64,000 nt of DNA. Source: Asterias amurensis (Eukaryota > Echinodermata > Asteroidea > Forcipulatida > Asteriidae). The position numbers were made by a program, and so were the translations under genes. Each line of letters begins with the position of its first letter. Position 1 is the first letter of the stretch. Shown one piece after another: positions 1-13,900 of this stretch. The stretch spans positions 5,393,501 through 5,457,500 of the forward strand of contig NC_092669.1 in assembly GCF_032118995.1 (NCBI RefSeq). The letters are read 5' to 3'. The notes under the pieces are model-generated. The model ran no database searches. It saw only the letters and a list, made by a program, of their open reading frames with translations, and had not been told where the DNA came from.

Positions 1-262
1 AACCAGTATTGGCTCAATGAGAGGTTTTCTGCCTGTTTTCCCAAATGGTGTGCCGCAAAACCAGTATTGGACCACTGCAGGTTTTCTACCACTTTCCCAA
101 AATGGTGCACCGCTACAAAACCAGCATTGGCCTATTAAAGGTTCATCATTTTGCCGAAACGGTGTGCCGCACAAAACCAGTATTGGCCAAGACAGGCAAA
201 CCTCCGTCCTAACCAAAATAGTTTGCCTCCATAAAACCGATATTGGCCCAGTGTGGGCACTT
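1..262. repeat. 58-60 bp minisatellite at window edge
   Basis: The phrase AACCAGTATTGG recurs at about 1, 59, 119, 175 and 235, giving five degenerate copies of a 58-60 bp unit. The array probably continues left of the window. Open frames across it are by-products of the repeat and have no recognisable protein. Confidence 0.8.
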
Positions 263-419
263 TACTAGCAAGGACATTACGCTTGACCGGAAGAAGGCCA
301 GCACTGGCCCAATTCTGGCTCAATATCATCATCATAATTAACGGCACCGTATCGAAACTCGACGCCGGTACATGCCACCATTGGCCCGATACTGTATTGT
401 TTGTTAGGCTATAACTGAA

Positions 420-1010
420 AAAAGGTTTGAACATCGGTTGTGAAGTTCTTGGGATATTGTCCCACTTCCGGTTGACCTGGAAGTAGAGCTAGGTCAATAT
501 GGGGCCAAATTTTGTTAAGGTTAATCCTTAATGCTCAAAGAGTCTCTAAGTGAAAAAGGGTTTGAAAATTAGTGGTGTAGTTCTTGAGGTTTGGTCCCAC
601 CTCCGGTTGACCCTGAAGTAGAGGTCAACAAGGGGACACATTTTTCAAAGTTAATATTTAACACAAAGGAGTGTGCAACTGAACAAAAGTTTGAAAATCG
701 GTTGTATAGTTCTTGAGATATGGTCCCACTTCCGGCCGACCTGGAAGTAGAGGTCAACATGGGGTCGCGGAAACTGGAACAATTTTGAAATAGGTTGTAT
801 AGGTCTTGAGATCTGGTCCCAATTCAGGTTGACCCGGAAGTAGAGGTCAACATGGGGTCACGGTTTTCCAAAGTAAAAATTTAAAAGGAGTCTATAACTG
901 AAACAAAAAATGAAGATTGATTGTGTAGTATAACTGAAACAAAAAATGGGCCAACTTCCGGTTGACCCGGAAGTATACTTCTTGAGATATGGCGCTCTAC
1001 TAAAATTTAC
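420..1010. repeat. degenerate repeat, roughly 90-150 bp unit
   Basis: A block reading GTTCTTGAGATATGGTCCCA, then CTTCCGGTTGACC and GAAGTAGAGGTCAACATGGG, recurs near 444, 581, 710, 800 and 950 with variable spacing. The core CCGGTTGACCCGG is itself nearly palindromic. No coding content was recognised. Confidence 0.7.
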
Positions 1011-1849
1011 TAATTAAATATGCAAATGAAGATCACAAGGTTAATTAATTAATAATTTAAAACAAAATTACGTTTAGAGTAAAGCTTATTTTCAAGCTTC
1101 AATTTTATATAAGATTAAACTCTTTTATCTTTATACTTTATACACCCCCCCCCCCCCCCCCGTAAATTAAGAACTTTATACAGTACGTTTTTCGCTTTGG
1201 ATTCAATTAATACGTGCCTCTCCGTTTATTACAAGGAAATATTTGTATAATACTTTACCTAGCCTTTTATAAAACGTGTTGAGTGCGTCCCGGTCTGTGT
1301 TTGTCCATCACATTCATGATGCACATATGTGTTTTCCATCAAAACGGTTTTTGTGTGGTCATAATGTTCTCACCTCCGGGTCTGTTTACACAGGGCTACT
1401 TGTATGTTTTCAGATTTCCCCTTACACACAAAACTATCGGTTGAGACTCTTGTTCAAAAACATTTCCCTTCACTGAATATAAATATTTGTATTTCCCCGG
1501 CATACACCATTTCCGGAAGACGACAACCAATTGTGGGACATAGATAACCCTTCCACACCCTCTCCTACCCATTTGTTATTATTATTATTATTATCTTTTT
1601 AGAAAGAGCTGATTAATTTGATGTTTGTTGCGTTCCCCCTTACACAGTTATAAAATGGTACTCTTCTAAAAATGTTTGGCAAGTCAGTCAACCCGCTGGC
1701 GAGTGTAATTTATTCCTCCATGGTGGTGTGAACTAGAAAATAACAACAATTAATATCCATAATCTACACAATCATAGGTTTTGAAGTAGGCCTGCACCGA
1801 CCGGACGCAAAATTCGGATATCCCAAAATCCCATCACCGGTTGCAAAAG
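1011..1849. other. AT-rich spacer without recognised gene
   Basis: It holds a poly-C run at about 1145-1160 and a short TTA microsatellite near 1575-1593. I see no exon, RNA gene or mobile-element end. Confidence 0.5.
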
Positions 1850-2400
1850 TTGACCGATTGCAAAAAGCCACCTCCGATCCCTTAAGTTGACCGATTGCAA
1901 AAAGCCATCACCGATCACTAAAGTTGACCGATTGCAAAAAGCCACCACCGATCACTAAAGTTGACCAATTGCAAAAAGCCATCACCGATCCCTGAAGTTG
2001 ACCGATTGCAAAAAGCCACCACCGATCACTAAAGTTGACCAACTGCAAAAAGCCATCACCGATCCCTAAAGTTGACCAACTGCAAAAAGCCACCACCGAT
2101 CCCTAACGTTGACCGGATGCAAAAAGCCACCACCGATCACTAAAGTTGACCGATTGCAAAAAGCCACCACCGATCACTAAAGTTGACCACCGATTGCAAA
2201 AAGCCATCAACGGTCGTGAATATGCATGACCGATCGCTATATACCATCACCGATCATGAATATGCATGACCGATCGCTAAAATGGACCACCGATCGTATT
2301 TTATCACCGCTCGCTAAAGTTGATCACCGATCGCATAGGACCACCACCGATGACAAATTTGATCACCGGTTGCAAAAGACCATCACCGATGATTAAATGC
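1850..2400. repeat. 37-bp minisatellite
   Basis: The core GCAAAAAGCCACCACCGATC recurs every 37 bp (for example at 1861, 1898, 1935 and 1972). The array is regular to about 2190, then decays into related ACCGATCGC motifs up to 2400. Confidence 0.88.
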
Positions 2401-2409
2401 CTCTTTGGC

Positions 2410-2735
2410 GTTCCATAGATAACAGCACCGAACTCAAGCTCTGATGCTTCTGTTCAGCAGAGTCCGGGTTCGAATCCCGGTCGTGACACATGTGTCCCTG
2501 GGCAAGACACTTACGTTATGAATAATTGTTTCTCTCCACCCAGTGGTAAATGGGTTCCTGTGAAGGCAGATATGGTTCTTGTGATTGGTTTAGCCGAGTA
2601 GCGCATATCTGTATATCCAGGGAGCTGAGACGGTTTATGGAGACCAGGGGTAATACAGTAGGAAGCGCCTTGAGACACCCCTCGGGCATGGAAAGCGCTT
2701 TATAAAACGGTCTATTATTATTATTATTAGTAAAC
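2410..2735 (+). mobile_element. tRNA-derived SINE
   Basis: A Pol III B-box-like stretch, GGTTCGAATCCCGG, lies at about 2467-2480 and is followed by CCCTGGGCAAGACACTTA, a tract common in invertebrate SINE bodies. The 3' end has an AAGCGCTTTATAAAACGG tail and a TTATTATTATTATTA microsatellite at about 2713-2727. This head-body-microsatellite order fits a tRNA-derived SINE in + orientation. The 5' end is uncertain, since the A box is not clear. Confidence 0.72.
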
Positions 2736-2749
2736 ATTAATTATTACTT

Positions 2750-3000
2750 GAATCTAAGTAACGATTCATGTGAATCGTTTCTTAGTTGTCCACTTCGACG
2801 ATCACTTGAGCTCAAATTTTCACATGTTTGTTATTTTATGCATATGTTGAGATACACCAAGTGAGAAGACTGGTCTTTGCCAATTACCAATGGTGTTCAG
2901 TGTCATTAAAGCGATGTACACATTAGTTGCGAGATTAAGAAAAAACATCCTTTTCATACGAAGTTGTGTGCTTTCATTTTGATGGGTAAGAATTAAGACG
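2750..3000 (-). mobile_element. fragment of family A MITE
   Basis: Segments typical of family A (CTCAAATTTTCACA, GTTGAGATACACCAA, CAATTACCAATGGTGTTCAGTG) are followed by an inverted scrap containing AAGTTGTGTGCTTTCA. It looks like a rearranged partial copy. Confidence 0.6.
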
Positions 3001-3605
3001 CAATGCATGAATATTCAGAGAGGCGTATAACACACTGCCCCCTAAAGAAAAAAAAACAAAAAAAAAACACACAGAAACAAAACGAAACAGTCAGAGACAA
3101 CAAAAAACAACATCATACCCAGCCGAAAGTTAATCTGTGATTGTTTTTATACCAATCAATGGTGAACGTGACGTTCCACCATGCGTCAGCCTTAGCACAT
3201 ACGAGATTCAGGGTTCAAGGTTCATTTTATTTAACCACGGTATCAAAAAATAAAAAACATTATCACTCAAGAGCGATCAGTTTAAAGAATACAATACAGT
3301 AAAGATATATATCAAGATGAAAATGACCGCAGAGTGATCCATTTTAGAAGCACTATTTGCTTTGCACTTTATAACGATAAAGCAAGGACAGTGGAATCCG
3401 TAGAAGTAATGAACTTCACATTAAGGGCACGCATATCTGGGCAAAACATCATAGGGCTGCTTAAGCAGAAAATATTGCTCAACAAATATCTTCTAAGCAG
3501 TTACGAGCAGGATACCAGGCACATCGTACATGTGACATGATATTTTGGCTGGTAACATTCTGGTAAGCATAATTTTGTTTTGCTGGGCTATTATTTTTGT
3601 TTGTG
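3001..3605. other. spacer without recognised gene
   Basis: A-rich at 3045-3110. The open frame at 3334-3540 resembles nothing I know and has no exon-like context. No repeat ends were seen. Confidence 0.45.
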
Positions 3606-4025
3606 CTTAAATGCACTGATTGACACTATTGATAAATACTCAAAATAATTGATATCATAACAAATTACTTGGTAAACGAGCCATGGGGAGCTATTGGTAG
3701 TAAAAAAAAAACATTGTGAGAAACGGCTCACTCTGAAGTAACGTAGTTTTTTAGAAGAAGTTATTGATAACTAAAATATTTGAACGAGAAAATAAAATTG
3801 AATTCCAGACCTCAGCTGAGGTTTCGAATTCAAGGCATCTGAAAGCACACAACTTGTGCGACAAGTGTTTTTTTTTTTTTTTTTTTTTCCATATTCTCTC
3901 GACGACCAATTGAATCAAAAATTTTCACAGGTTTTTTTATTTTATGCACATATTGAGATACTTCCTTCCTCCATGGATACACCAAGAGAGATGACTCATC
4001 TTTCAATTACAAAAGGTATTGAGTG
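3606..4025 (+). mobile_element. family A MITE, diverged
   Basis: Diverged copy of the TTAA-flanked family. It has the internal marks GAGAAACGGCTC, a centre palindrome around CAGACCTCAGCTGAGG, CACACAACTT and TTTTCACAGG. A long poly-T lies at about 3868-3888. The right terminus is degenerate. Confidence 0.65.
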
Positions 4026-4075
4026 CCATGAATTAGGATTTCTACATATTCCTACATATTTGTTGTCCCTTCTTT

Positions 4076-4198
4076 GATTCCTACAAGATTCCTACAAGAT
4101 TCCTACAAGATTCCTACAAGATTCCTACAAGATTCCTACAAGATTCCTACAAGATTCCTATAAGATTCCTATAAGATTCCTATAAGATTCCTATAAGA
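4076..4198. repeat. 11-bp microsatellite
   Basis: About eleven copies of ATTCCTACAAG. The last few are changed to ATTCCTATAAG, so a variant has spread through one end of the array. Confidence 0.92.
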
Positions 4199-4418
4199 CT
4201 CCAAATATTTGCTTTGGTAAGGAAACATCTAATTCACTTTGCATAATGGGCGAATTACAAACAATTTAACTGAATCATATAGAATGAGCAATGACCCGTG
4301 AGACAGGGTGGCAAACGGTTTCAGAGGCGGGTATGGAAGGCGAAAACGACAAAATTACATTATATCAGTATGTTTAATTTATCACATGATTTGTTTTACT
4401 TTCTGAGTGTGTCGTTAA

Positions 4419-4776
4419 TTTAAGGCACTGGCATTATTGTCAAAAATCGCTATTCTCACTTTGCTTGTTGTGTGTCACAACATGCATAACATAATAAAAT
4501 CTGTGAGTATTTTGGCTCAATTGGTCATATTGAAGTTGCAGAAAAATAATAAAAGAAAAGAAAACCCTTGTTGCACAAAATGTGCTTTCAGATTCATAAT
4601 TAAGTCTCAAGTCGTTTATTGAGTGGGACTTAAATACATTTCTCTCAAAAATTCATAGAAACTGTTTATCACAATCCTTTATACTACGTTAACAGCTCTC
4701 CATTGATCGACTATGAGTAAGTCTGTATGCCAACAAATATTTTGCGTATTATACCAGTAGTGTCCACTGCCTTTAA
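4419..4776 (-). mobile_element. family A MITE upstream of the transporter gene
   Basis: Starts TTTAAGGCACTGGCATTATTG and ends AGTGTCCACTGCCTTTAA, with typical internal blocks. It ends about 70 bp before the inferred 5' UTR exon of the SLCO-like gene, so it may lie in a 5' UTR intron or promoter. Confidence 0.75.
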
Positions 4777-4845
4777 TACCCGTTGTGTACTTTGGAATTT
4801 TCTCCGTACAATCGTTGCTGACCAAATGTTTTTTTTGTTAAACAG

Positions 4846-4919
4846 GTCGGGAGTTGTTTAGAAGCAGTACATTTTCTTGAACTTAGGGTGTATTCGTCAG
4901 GCGCTGAGCTCAAAATTAC
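4846..4919 (+). other. probable 5' UTR exon part of the SLCO-like gene
   Basis: A pyrimidine tract ending TTTTTTGTTAAACAG closes at 4845 and reads as a splice acceptor. That would make 4846-4919 the 5' UTR part of the first coding exon, with the transcription start further upstream. It is an inference from the splice signal only. Confidence 0.4.
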
Positions 4920-7900
4920 ATGGACACCACTTCAGACATTGAATTCAAAATGGCGCCCATCAGTGAGGGGAATATTGTCACCAACGGGCACGACGCGTCC
5001 TTAATGCCCGAAGTTGGAGCAAAACATGAGAAGAAAAGTCGCGAGACACACTGGGAGAGTTACGGATGTTTTAACAACTACCCATCAAGTCTTGACTTCT
5101 TAGCATCAGAGAGGTTTTTTCTTCTATTCATGTGCATGCTTATCTTCAGCGATGCTTTCAATATTGGAACTCTGGGTGGCGCCCTGACAAGCCTAGAGAC
5201 GCGCTACGAACTAAAGGCGTCTCAGCTGGGACTGATCGAGAGTCTGTACGAGGCTGGAAATCTCATCTTCGTGCTATTTATAGTACACTACGCTGGGAGA
5301 CAAGACAGCAGGCGCCCTCTATGGATCGGAATCGGTGCACTCACAATGGCCATTGGAACCGCAATTGCATTTTCACCACAGTTTCTTTTCTCCGCGTACA
5401 ATCCTGATTGGAAATCCGGCTTGACCAATCAGACGGCAGAGCCTTTAACCTGCCTCTCTGATTGGACAGCTGAGTCTGGATTCGACCAATGCGGTGGAGA
5501 GGGGCAAGATAACCTAAGGCGGGAAAATCGATTGGCTTATGTGATTATTTTGTGTGGAGAAATTCTGGTGGGGGTTGGTTGGACACCAGTGCTGCCTCTG
5601 GCTCTATCATACATTGATGATAATGTCAACACGAAATCATCTGCGATGTTTATAGGTGAGTTTAAAAATAACTTTATTGTTCAGAGAAATAGATTGAAAA
5701 GGGTTTTGAAATTCAAAGTATACGTTGTTTGCCTTTTTTCCTACGTCTGTTTTCAGCATCGACGCCCAGTGCCGGCCTGATTTGGCTCAAGAGAAACTAA
5801 CTAACTAAGATGTAATGAAAGGTTTTGAAAGTATTGAAAGATCATAATTTATATTCTTATACCCTTACGACCCCAATCAAGGGAATCGGGGCCACCAGTT
5901 GTACATTGTTCAAAGTTTTCCCAGTGGCAATGCCCGGGGGAAATTCCATGGACAGGTGTGTTTTGTTATCATAAAATACACAGCTAAACCCATCATGCAG
6001 CACCATTGTCACAGATCTATCATAGTCACAGATCCATATCCATCACCCCTGATATAAAGTGGATGTTCCCATTTTATCAGGCGGTTCCCTAGCCTTTAAT
6101 CAAGGCGCACATAGACTTGACTCAAGTCCCAATCCCGTACCATCGCCAGAACACTATTGTTTTGTGATGCTCTGCATTCCCCAACCTGTTTCGTGACCAA
6201 GAAAGCTGCATTTTGACTGCGGGCATGCTTAGGGACCCGACTCTCGCACACGAGAACGGGACTTGAATCAATTCTAAGGCGCACGCGGCGGCGGCACCCC
6301 AAGATACCATGCACTAAATAAGACGAGCGCGTGATATATAGGGTCGTGTTTTGACATCTGGGGTGCCCCGTGCGCCTTGACTAAAGGCTAGCGGTTCCCC
6401 AGCATCCACCCCTCCCATACACGCAATATTGTATGTACGCCGCCTCCAACCGTGGAACCCCTTATATTAACCTTTTGCAACAATACAGTTGGTTTTGTAC
6501 ACGTTTTCCAACTGATGACGTTTTCCGAACCGTGGACCCTGTAGACCTTTATCACACTGTCACCATCTTGGTCATGTTTCCTGATTCCAATAACAGCAAT
6601 GAATGCTAACATTCATTGCCTAAACATGGCACCAGACTGTTATCTCGCCCAGCCTCAGTTTGGTTACTATGAGTTGAAATGAGTAAAATCACGATGGCAA
6701 CACCGTGATAATGGTCTGTAAGCCTTTTTCAGGTAGTATGGCTGACGTGATAGAAGTGTATTGTTCTAACACTGTGTGGACGTGTGTACGTCCATACAGT
6801 GATTCAAGTCCCTATAATTATGTGGACCTTGTTTGTGCTCAGATACATACCTCTAGGCCCTTTCGAATCCACGGCTCGGCTTTGAATTCGGCTTTAGGCT
6901 CCGTTGTCTCGCCTGAAGCCCTGATGAGCACGTGCACAAAGCAAGCGTAACAATAATTGTCAAAACAACAGCGGGGCCAAGCTCGACTGAGCCGAATCTG
7001 GAACCGAAGCCGTGGTTTCAAAAAAGGGCATTAGTATTTTCCAACAAAACACAGACACCAAGTGACTGTTTTTTTGTTTTACCGTTTCAGGGATCATCCA
7101 GAGCATGTTTGGAGTTGGGACAATATTCGGTTTTCTGACCAGCGCAGCTGTTGCCCAGAAATGGGTTGATTTCTACCGAGCTGAAGTTGATGAAAACAAG
7201 GTATCTTGCAGCCTTAAATCACACTCTAAAAGACTACAATCGAAAATCCCCGAGTCAGACTCTACTACTCGCCCATTGACAACACAACATTGGATAAAAT
7301 CGTCACCCATTTGAATCACACTATCAAAGAGTGCAACATTGTCTGATGAGTCATCAAACCTTATTACACAGGAAGTCGACCATTTCAAACTAATGCCACT
7401 TCTGGGACTTCTTAAATTTGATTTCCTTTGATACTTATTTTAAAGGCACACCTTTTGTAATAATTTTCAAAGGACCAGTGATCTCGCTCGGTGTATCCCA
7501 ACATATTAGTGCATAACACACAACATAATGTGATATTTGGACTCAATTCGCCACCGAAGTTGCAAGGAATATAATGAAAGAACAACCACCCTTAGTGCAC
7601 AGTGTGTGTGCTTTCAGATCCCTATAATAAAAAGGCTTCGACCTGAAGTTGAGTGTGAGTACCTCAAAAACTACGTCACTCCAGGGGGAGTCGTTTCTCA
7701 CAATGTTTTACACTATCAACCTCTCCCCATTATTTGTTACCAAGTAAGGTTTTATGCTTACATAATATTGTGAGTAATTACCAATATTCAATGCAGTGGA
7801 CACTATTGGTAATTACTCAAAATAATTATTAGAATAAAACATTTCTTGGTGGCGAGTAATGGGGGAGGTTGATGGTGTAAAACATTGTGAGAAACGGCTC

Positions 7901-10900
7901 CCTCTGAAGTGCCATAGTTTTCGAGAAAGAGGTAATTTTCCACGAATTTGATTTCAAGACCTCAGATTTAGAACTTGAGGTCTCGAAATCAACCATCTAA
8001 ACGCACACAACTTGTAACAAGGGTGTTTTTTCTTCCATTATTATCTCGCAAGTTCGATGACCGATTGAGCTAAAATTTTCACAGGTTTGTTTTTTATAAT
8101 ACACCAACTGTGAAGGCTAGTCTTTGATAATTACCAATAATGTCCACTGCCTTTAATGACCCTTTTTTCACAACTTCATTTTTAGATGACGCCTAAGGAC
8201 ACCTTATGGGTGGGTGCGTGGTGGCTAGGGGTCGCCATAACAAGTAGCATGTACTTCATATCTTCGCTGCCTTTCTTCGGATTTCCTCGTCGGCTTCCGG
8301 GAGCTCGAAAACTGGACGACAGAAAGAATTACTTTATGTTGAAAAGGAGTGAGTCGAGGGTTGATGATCCGGAAGGGGACGCTCCCGAAGATGCAAAGGT
8401 TGTTGCTGAGGATACTTCAAGGGGAAAATCATTTTCTATGTTTGGTAAGTTGTTATGAGTGGATATAATACCCATGCATTATTAAGGGGACAGTGGCCGG
8501 TTGTTATTAACTATATGCATGGGACGATTTCACAACGAGCTCAAATTGTGTTTTACTGCAAACCAAGCAGTTGCTAAAGACACTGACACTATTGGTAACT
8601 GTCAAAGACTAGTCTTTCACAGTTGGTGTATCTCAACATGTGGAAATTTGAGATCAGTCGGTCGTCGAAGTTGCGAGATATTAATGAGAAAAAAAAACAC
8701 ATCTTTGTCGCACCATTGTCACACGAAGTTGTGTGCTTTCAGATGCTTGATTTCGCGGCCTCAGATTCTAAATCATAGGTCTCGAAATCAAATTCGAGGA
8801 AAATTACTTCTTACTCGAAAGGGGGAGCCGTTTCTCACAACGTTGTATACTATCAACCTCTCCCCATTACTCGTTATCAAGAAAGGTTTATGATAATCAT
8901 TATTTTGAGTTATTACCAATAGTGTCCACTGCCTTCAAATTAAAGTGTGAGGCTGAGGATACTTCAATTACAAAATATTGTTCAAAAGTTTTAATTTAAA
9001 GTTTTGATACCCGTAAATTAAACAGGAACAACATGGCAGCATAGAGACCGGATCTCACTTCATGTGAATGCGATACGAAAATTGTTATGTCACAACGAAC
9101 ACTTCTAAACAGTTTGGTGAGCTCGGTTTATATACTTCCTGTAAATGCGAATGCGATTGCGATACGATTTCTGACGGCACAATATTTTCAGTTCAAAATG
9201 TGCTCAACTCCTGCGAAACATTTGCAGCGAAAACAGGGCTGTGACGTCAACATTTGTTTTGCATTCGCTGGAAGTATGAACCTGCTTGAACGCAAAATGT
9301 GAAGTCGTGAACGCAAAGTCGTGAACTGAATTTCATTTTAAATGTTTCCAATCTATAAGGATATTGAGTCCTATGAAAAGATTATGTAAAAATAACCCAA
9401 TCATTTCGAATAACTTTACTCAGCGTTTTTCTGAAAGGTTATCTCTACTACGTAATCCTTGATGTTACGTCATGGTCATGTAGTTAGGAGCTTCAATAGC
9501 CGCTTTGTTACAGCATGGAGGTACAACAAAGCAACAAGCATGACGTCAAAGCATTGTCATTTTGATGCGCGCCGTAAATGGTAGAAGTGTTTTTAGTTTT
9601 TCAGTTGGGGCCTGATTGTGTAATCGAAAAATCACGAGAAATTCAGAAGTGTACAAATATCAGAATTACTTGTAGAATGGTCAACAAATGCATTATTTTA
9701 AGCAACAATCCCCGTTGAAAACATTTCGCCAAAGTACTTGTTTAACCATAGAGTAAGGTTTAACCCTATAGGGCATGTACGTTTAAACACTCTGTGCACG
9801 TGAGTGGAAGAACCTCAATGGTAACTATATAATAGCCCCATGCTACCATTGATAGTTCCCGATATCTGATATACCAATGGCAAAGCATTTCAAAGGGCGT
9901 ACCAACATGATTGTGGTCGCCTTACAGTTATGTTGACACATGATACTTAACTAGCACATTAACAAAAGCATTGTATTGCATGAATTTGCACGTCCGGGTG
10001 AAATAAAGGGTGTGAGAGCTTGCTCAGAACTTTAACGTAAACAATGACAAAAATTACCCGCCAAGTTTGCTGCTACATGGTGTTCCAAATGCGCCAATAT
10101 TATGCTCCCGTTATATTGTTCCTCTGGACGGTACCCAAGGGCAGAGCAAAAAAAACCAAAAAAAAACAAAAACAAAAAAAACATTGGAATAACGCCATTT
10201 ATGGTAATTCCTCCACTGATAAAAAAAAAAACGTAAAAAAAAAAAAAGAGTCTTGACCTTCGTGGATTATGAAACTTTCGAAACCTCGGCTTTGGATTCG
10301 GCTTCAAGCTCCCCTCGCGTCTGAAGCCCTGAGCGCGTAAGGCAAAACACGTGCATTATGTCAAAACAACCGCGGGCCAAGCTAGCCTGAGCCGAATCCA
10401 ATGCCAAAGCCTTGGTGTCGAAATGACCTATGTTAGTGTTACTGACTCCCTAGTTTTTGTTGTTTTATTCACCAGCATCTTCTAAGTGTTCAATAAGTCT
10501 GTCTCCCTTTCTTCATTTTCTACAGCCTTACCAGCATCTGTATGGGGTTTACTCAGCAACCCCATCTACATGTTCATTAACATCAGCAGTTTTTCCGAAA
10601 TGGCGATCATAGCTGGAATTGTGACGTTCTTCCCCAAGTACTTGGAAACACAGTTTGGTCTGTCGCCACCTCAAGCTAACTTCTACATGGGTAAGATCTG
10701 TAGAAAACAAATGAAAACAGTGAGAGTGCACTGACCGAAACGTCGAGTTGTTGAGCTACCAGTTTAAAACTTTGAGTTAAAGGGGCGGTGTCGTCTTGAT
10801 AAAAGAAGGCCTGTGTTGTGGAATTATGAAAAAGTCCCACTCAGTTACCACGTCACATTTTGGAAGCTCGTGATTTACGTCAGCGATTCTGCCTTTAAGC

Positions 10901-13900
10901 CCAGGTCAATACTCATCTTTGACCTTGCATTCATTTCACGCGGTCTTCATCCGGAGATTCGCATTTAATTCCGACGTACATGTTGTGCCAATGTTGTTTT
11001 CTTTCATTTTGAAGCTTCGATGACCGAATCACAGATTCGTTATCTTATGTATGTTGGGATGCATCAAGGTAGTGTTAAAGTGGTCTTTCACTATTACCAA
11101 ACCTGACCAGTGCCTTTAATGTAAAAAAAAAATGATTTTGGTTTTCATACAGCTGTAGTACCCGTACCCGCTGTGGCAATTGGCTCACTTCTTGGTGGTT
11201 ACTTAGTGAAGAAGCTCAATCTGAACGCTGAGGGCGCAACCAAGCTTGCTCTGGGATGCAGCGTCATAGCGTTGGTCGGTCAGATTGCCCTCTTGGGTAT
11301 CGGCTGTGATAGTGCTGGTATTGGTGGGGTGGACACGCCCTACCATAACTCAAGGTTTGTTAAACCTATCTTTTAAAGGGTCTATGTACATTTTCCTAAC
11401 ACAAAACACGATGTCCACAGATTTACATTAAACTTACACAGTTTGAAAATTATGATAGTAGAAAGCTTCCCTTGAACTTTTACTCACTGAGGTGCTGTAG
11501 TTTTTAAGAAATGAGTAAAACAATTTCGTCTGAGTTTTAGCATGACAAAACGTATTATGCGTTGGTATGGTATAATATATTGAAACTGGTTAAAGGGATT
11601 TTACATGCTAACATAATTTTCGTCAATTCCTGAGACGAAAATTATTTTGTGACTTGTTTTACTCATTTCTCAGAACCTCAATTAGCAATATTTGGAGGGG
11701 AAGCTTTCCGCTATCATTATCTTCAAACCCTGTATGTTTAATGTAAATGTGGACATTTTTAAAAGGTACACCGAATCCTTTAATATGAGGCAGTTTGAGA
11801 TTTTGGAACGCTAGGTGGCAGCAGACTTACCTTTGTTTAAGTAGTCCTGAACATATGCAAAATAATTACCCAGAACGATGGAGTTTTACCTGGTAAGTCT
11901 GCTGCCAACAATTAATCATACGAAGTTGATACCCTATACTAATTTCCCTGGTTTATTTGAGCTCAATTATGTAAATGAAACCTTTCTGAAACATGTTTAC
12001 TTCAAAAGAAAACGATAACACAGACAAAAAATAATACTTAATCCTTATTAATGAATAACATACGCTTCTCGGTTAACCAATCTTAGCTTCACCTTGTGTC
12101 AGTACCTTTTTTTAACCATAACCTTATTTCAACCATCCACCTTTTTGACCGCAATTTTTTTCCTGTACACCAAATAAATTGCCATGCTTTCTCAGAGATT
12201 TTCAATTGGGAAACTTGTTTCCTCAATCGATTAAAAAAGGGAGTTCTTAAAAAAACATTCAACAAATTTAACTGTCAATTTTTATATATAGTCTATACTA
12301 AAAATTGCTCTCCGACTGATACCAAAGGGTATCTCACCAACGCACCTGGGCCAATTTCATGGCTCTGCTTACCGCTGAATTCTGCGCTTACAATCACGAT
12401 TCCCAGCTTACTTGCAAACTCCGAATTTCTGCGCTAGCCATGTAAGCGTAGGATGCCTAGTAACGTGGAGTACGCACGCGCAGACGCCAAAATTCACCGC
12501 TAACCCGTGAAATAGGCTTGCCGTAAGCACAGAATTCCCTGCTTCCGTAAGAAGAGCCATGAAATAGGGCCCTGGGCCCAATTTCATAGAGCTGCTAAGC
12601 GCAAAAATTTGCCTAGCATGAAATTTCTGCCTCGATAAAAACCGGATTACCAACAACATTTCCACACGATTTTCAGGATGAGCAAACATCAGCTGAATAC
12701 CTGTAACAAGCAATGTGCAACAAATGGAAATTTGGATGGTAATCCTGTTTTTATCAAGGAAGAAATTTCATGCTAAGCAAATTTTTGTGCTTAGCAGCTC
12801 TATGAAATTGGGCCCTGGTGGCTTAGGTCTACAGTCTTATCCAACTGAACCAAACTAAATATTTTTCGCCTGTAAAAAAATCAGGGTTCCTGAATTCACC
12901 GACGTGAATTTAACCAGTGCCTGTAACGCCAACTGCGGATGTAGTTCTACCGATCAAGAGGTGGTCTGCGGTACCGATGGAATCACCTATTTCTCGGCGT
13001 GCTATGCTGGCTGTCAGGACAGTCTGAACGGGGTAAGAATTAAATTGTGTAAACTGTTATTCTGACTTCAATCTTTTTTATATTCTTTTGGGTTCTTTCT
13101 TGGTCAGCCTTACAGTCACCAGACCGGAGTTTCAACCAGAAGTTGACGGAGGACCTCCCTTAAAGGAACACGTTGCCTTGGATCGGACGAGTTGGTCGTT
13201 GAAAAGCGTTGAAACCGTTTGTTATGAAATGCATATGGTTAGAAAGATAATTTAAAAGTAGTATTTTTATTATAATGATCCACACAAATTTGCCTCGAAA
13301 TTGCGTGTTTTTCCTTTTACTTTGCGACGGTCTGCCATTATGGGAGTCAAACATTTCCCTTGACTCCCATAATGACCGACCGTGTTTGTCGACGAGGTAA
13401 AAGGAAAACCACGCAATTTCGAGGCGCATTATTGTGTACATCATTGTATTATACTTTTACGACATCTTTCTAACCATACATTTTTTTTATATCAAACGGT
13501 TACTCAAACGGTTACAAGCGGTTTTTATAGACCAACTCTTCCGATCTAAGGCAATGTCTTCCTCTAATTACTTCAACAATACCCATAAAGCATTGGTAAA
13601 ATAAACACTATGTGGGCAGCCAAATTGTGGCAGCAAATTTACCACTTTTAAATCCATTGTTTTCGGTATTGTGTTCATACTCAGAACCACGAAAACAATG
13701 GCATTTTACATGGTAAGTCTGCTGCCACCTAGCGTTCCAAAGTCTCCATAATTATTGACCAATTTTGTTTCATCTTATTTTGAATGCAGACTTTTTTCAA
13801 CTGCTCCTGCGTGCAAGGGCCTGACGGCGTGGCAGGCGGTTCGGTTCAGTCTGGTGCCTGCCCCATGGACTGCCATATGCTGGCACCATTTCTCGTCATC

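Noticed and set aside
1850..2400. CRISPR array
   Set aside because: The 37-bp unit repeats throughout with no unique spacers, and the sequence is eukaryotic with introns.
5132..5407. 91-residue frame overlapping transporter exon 1
   Set aside because: Out-of-phase shadow of the real exon, which carries the OATP sequence.
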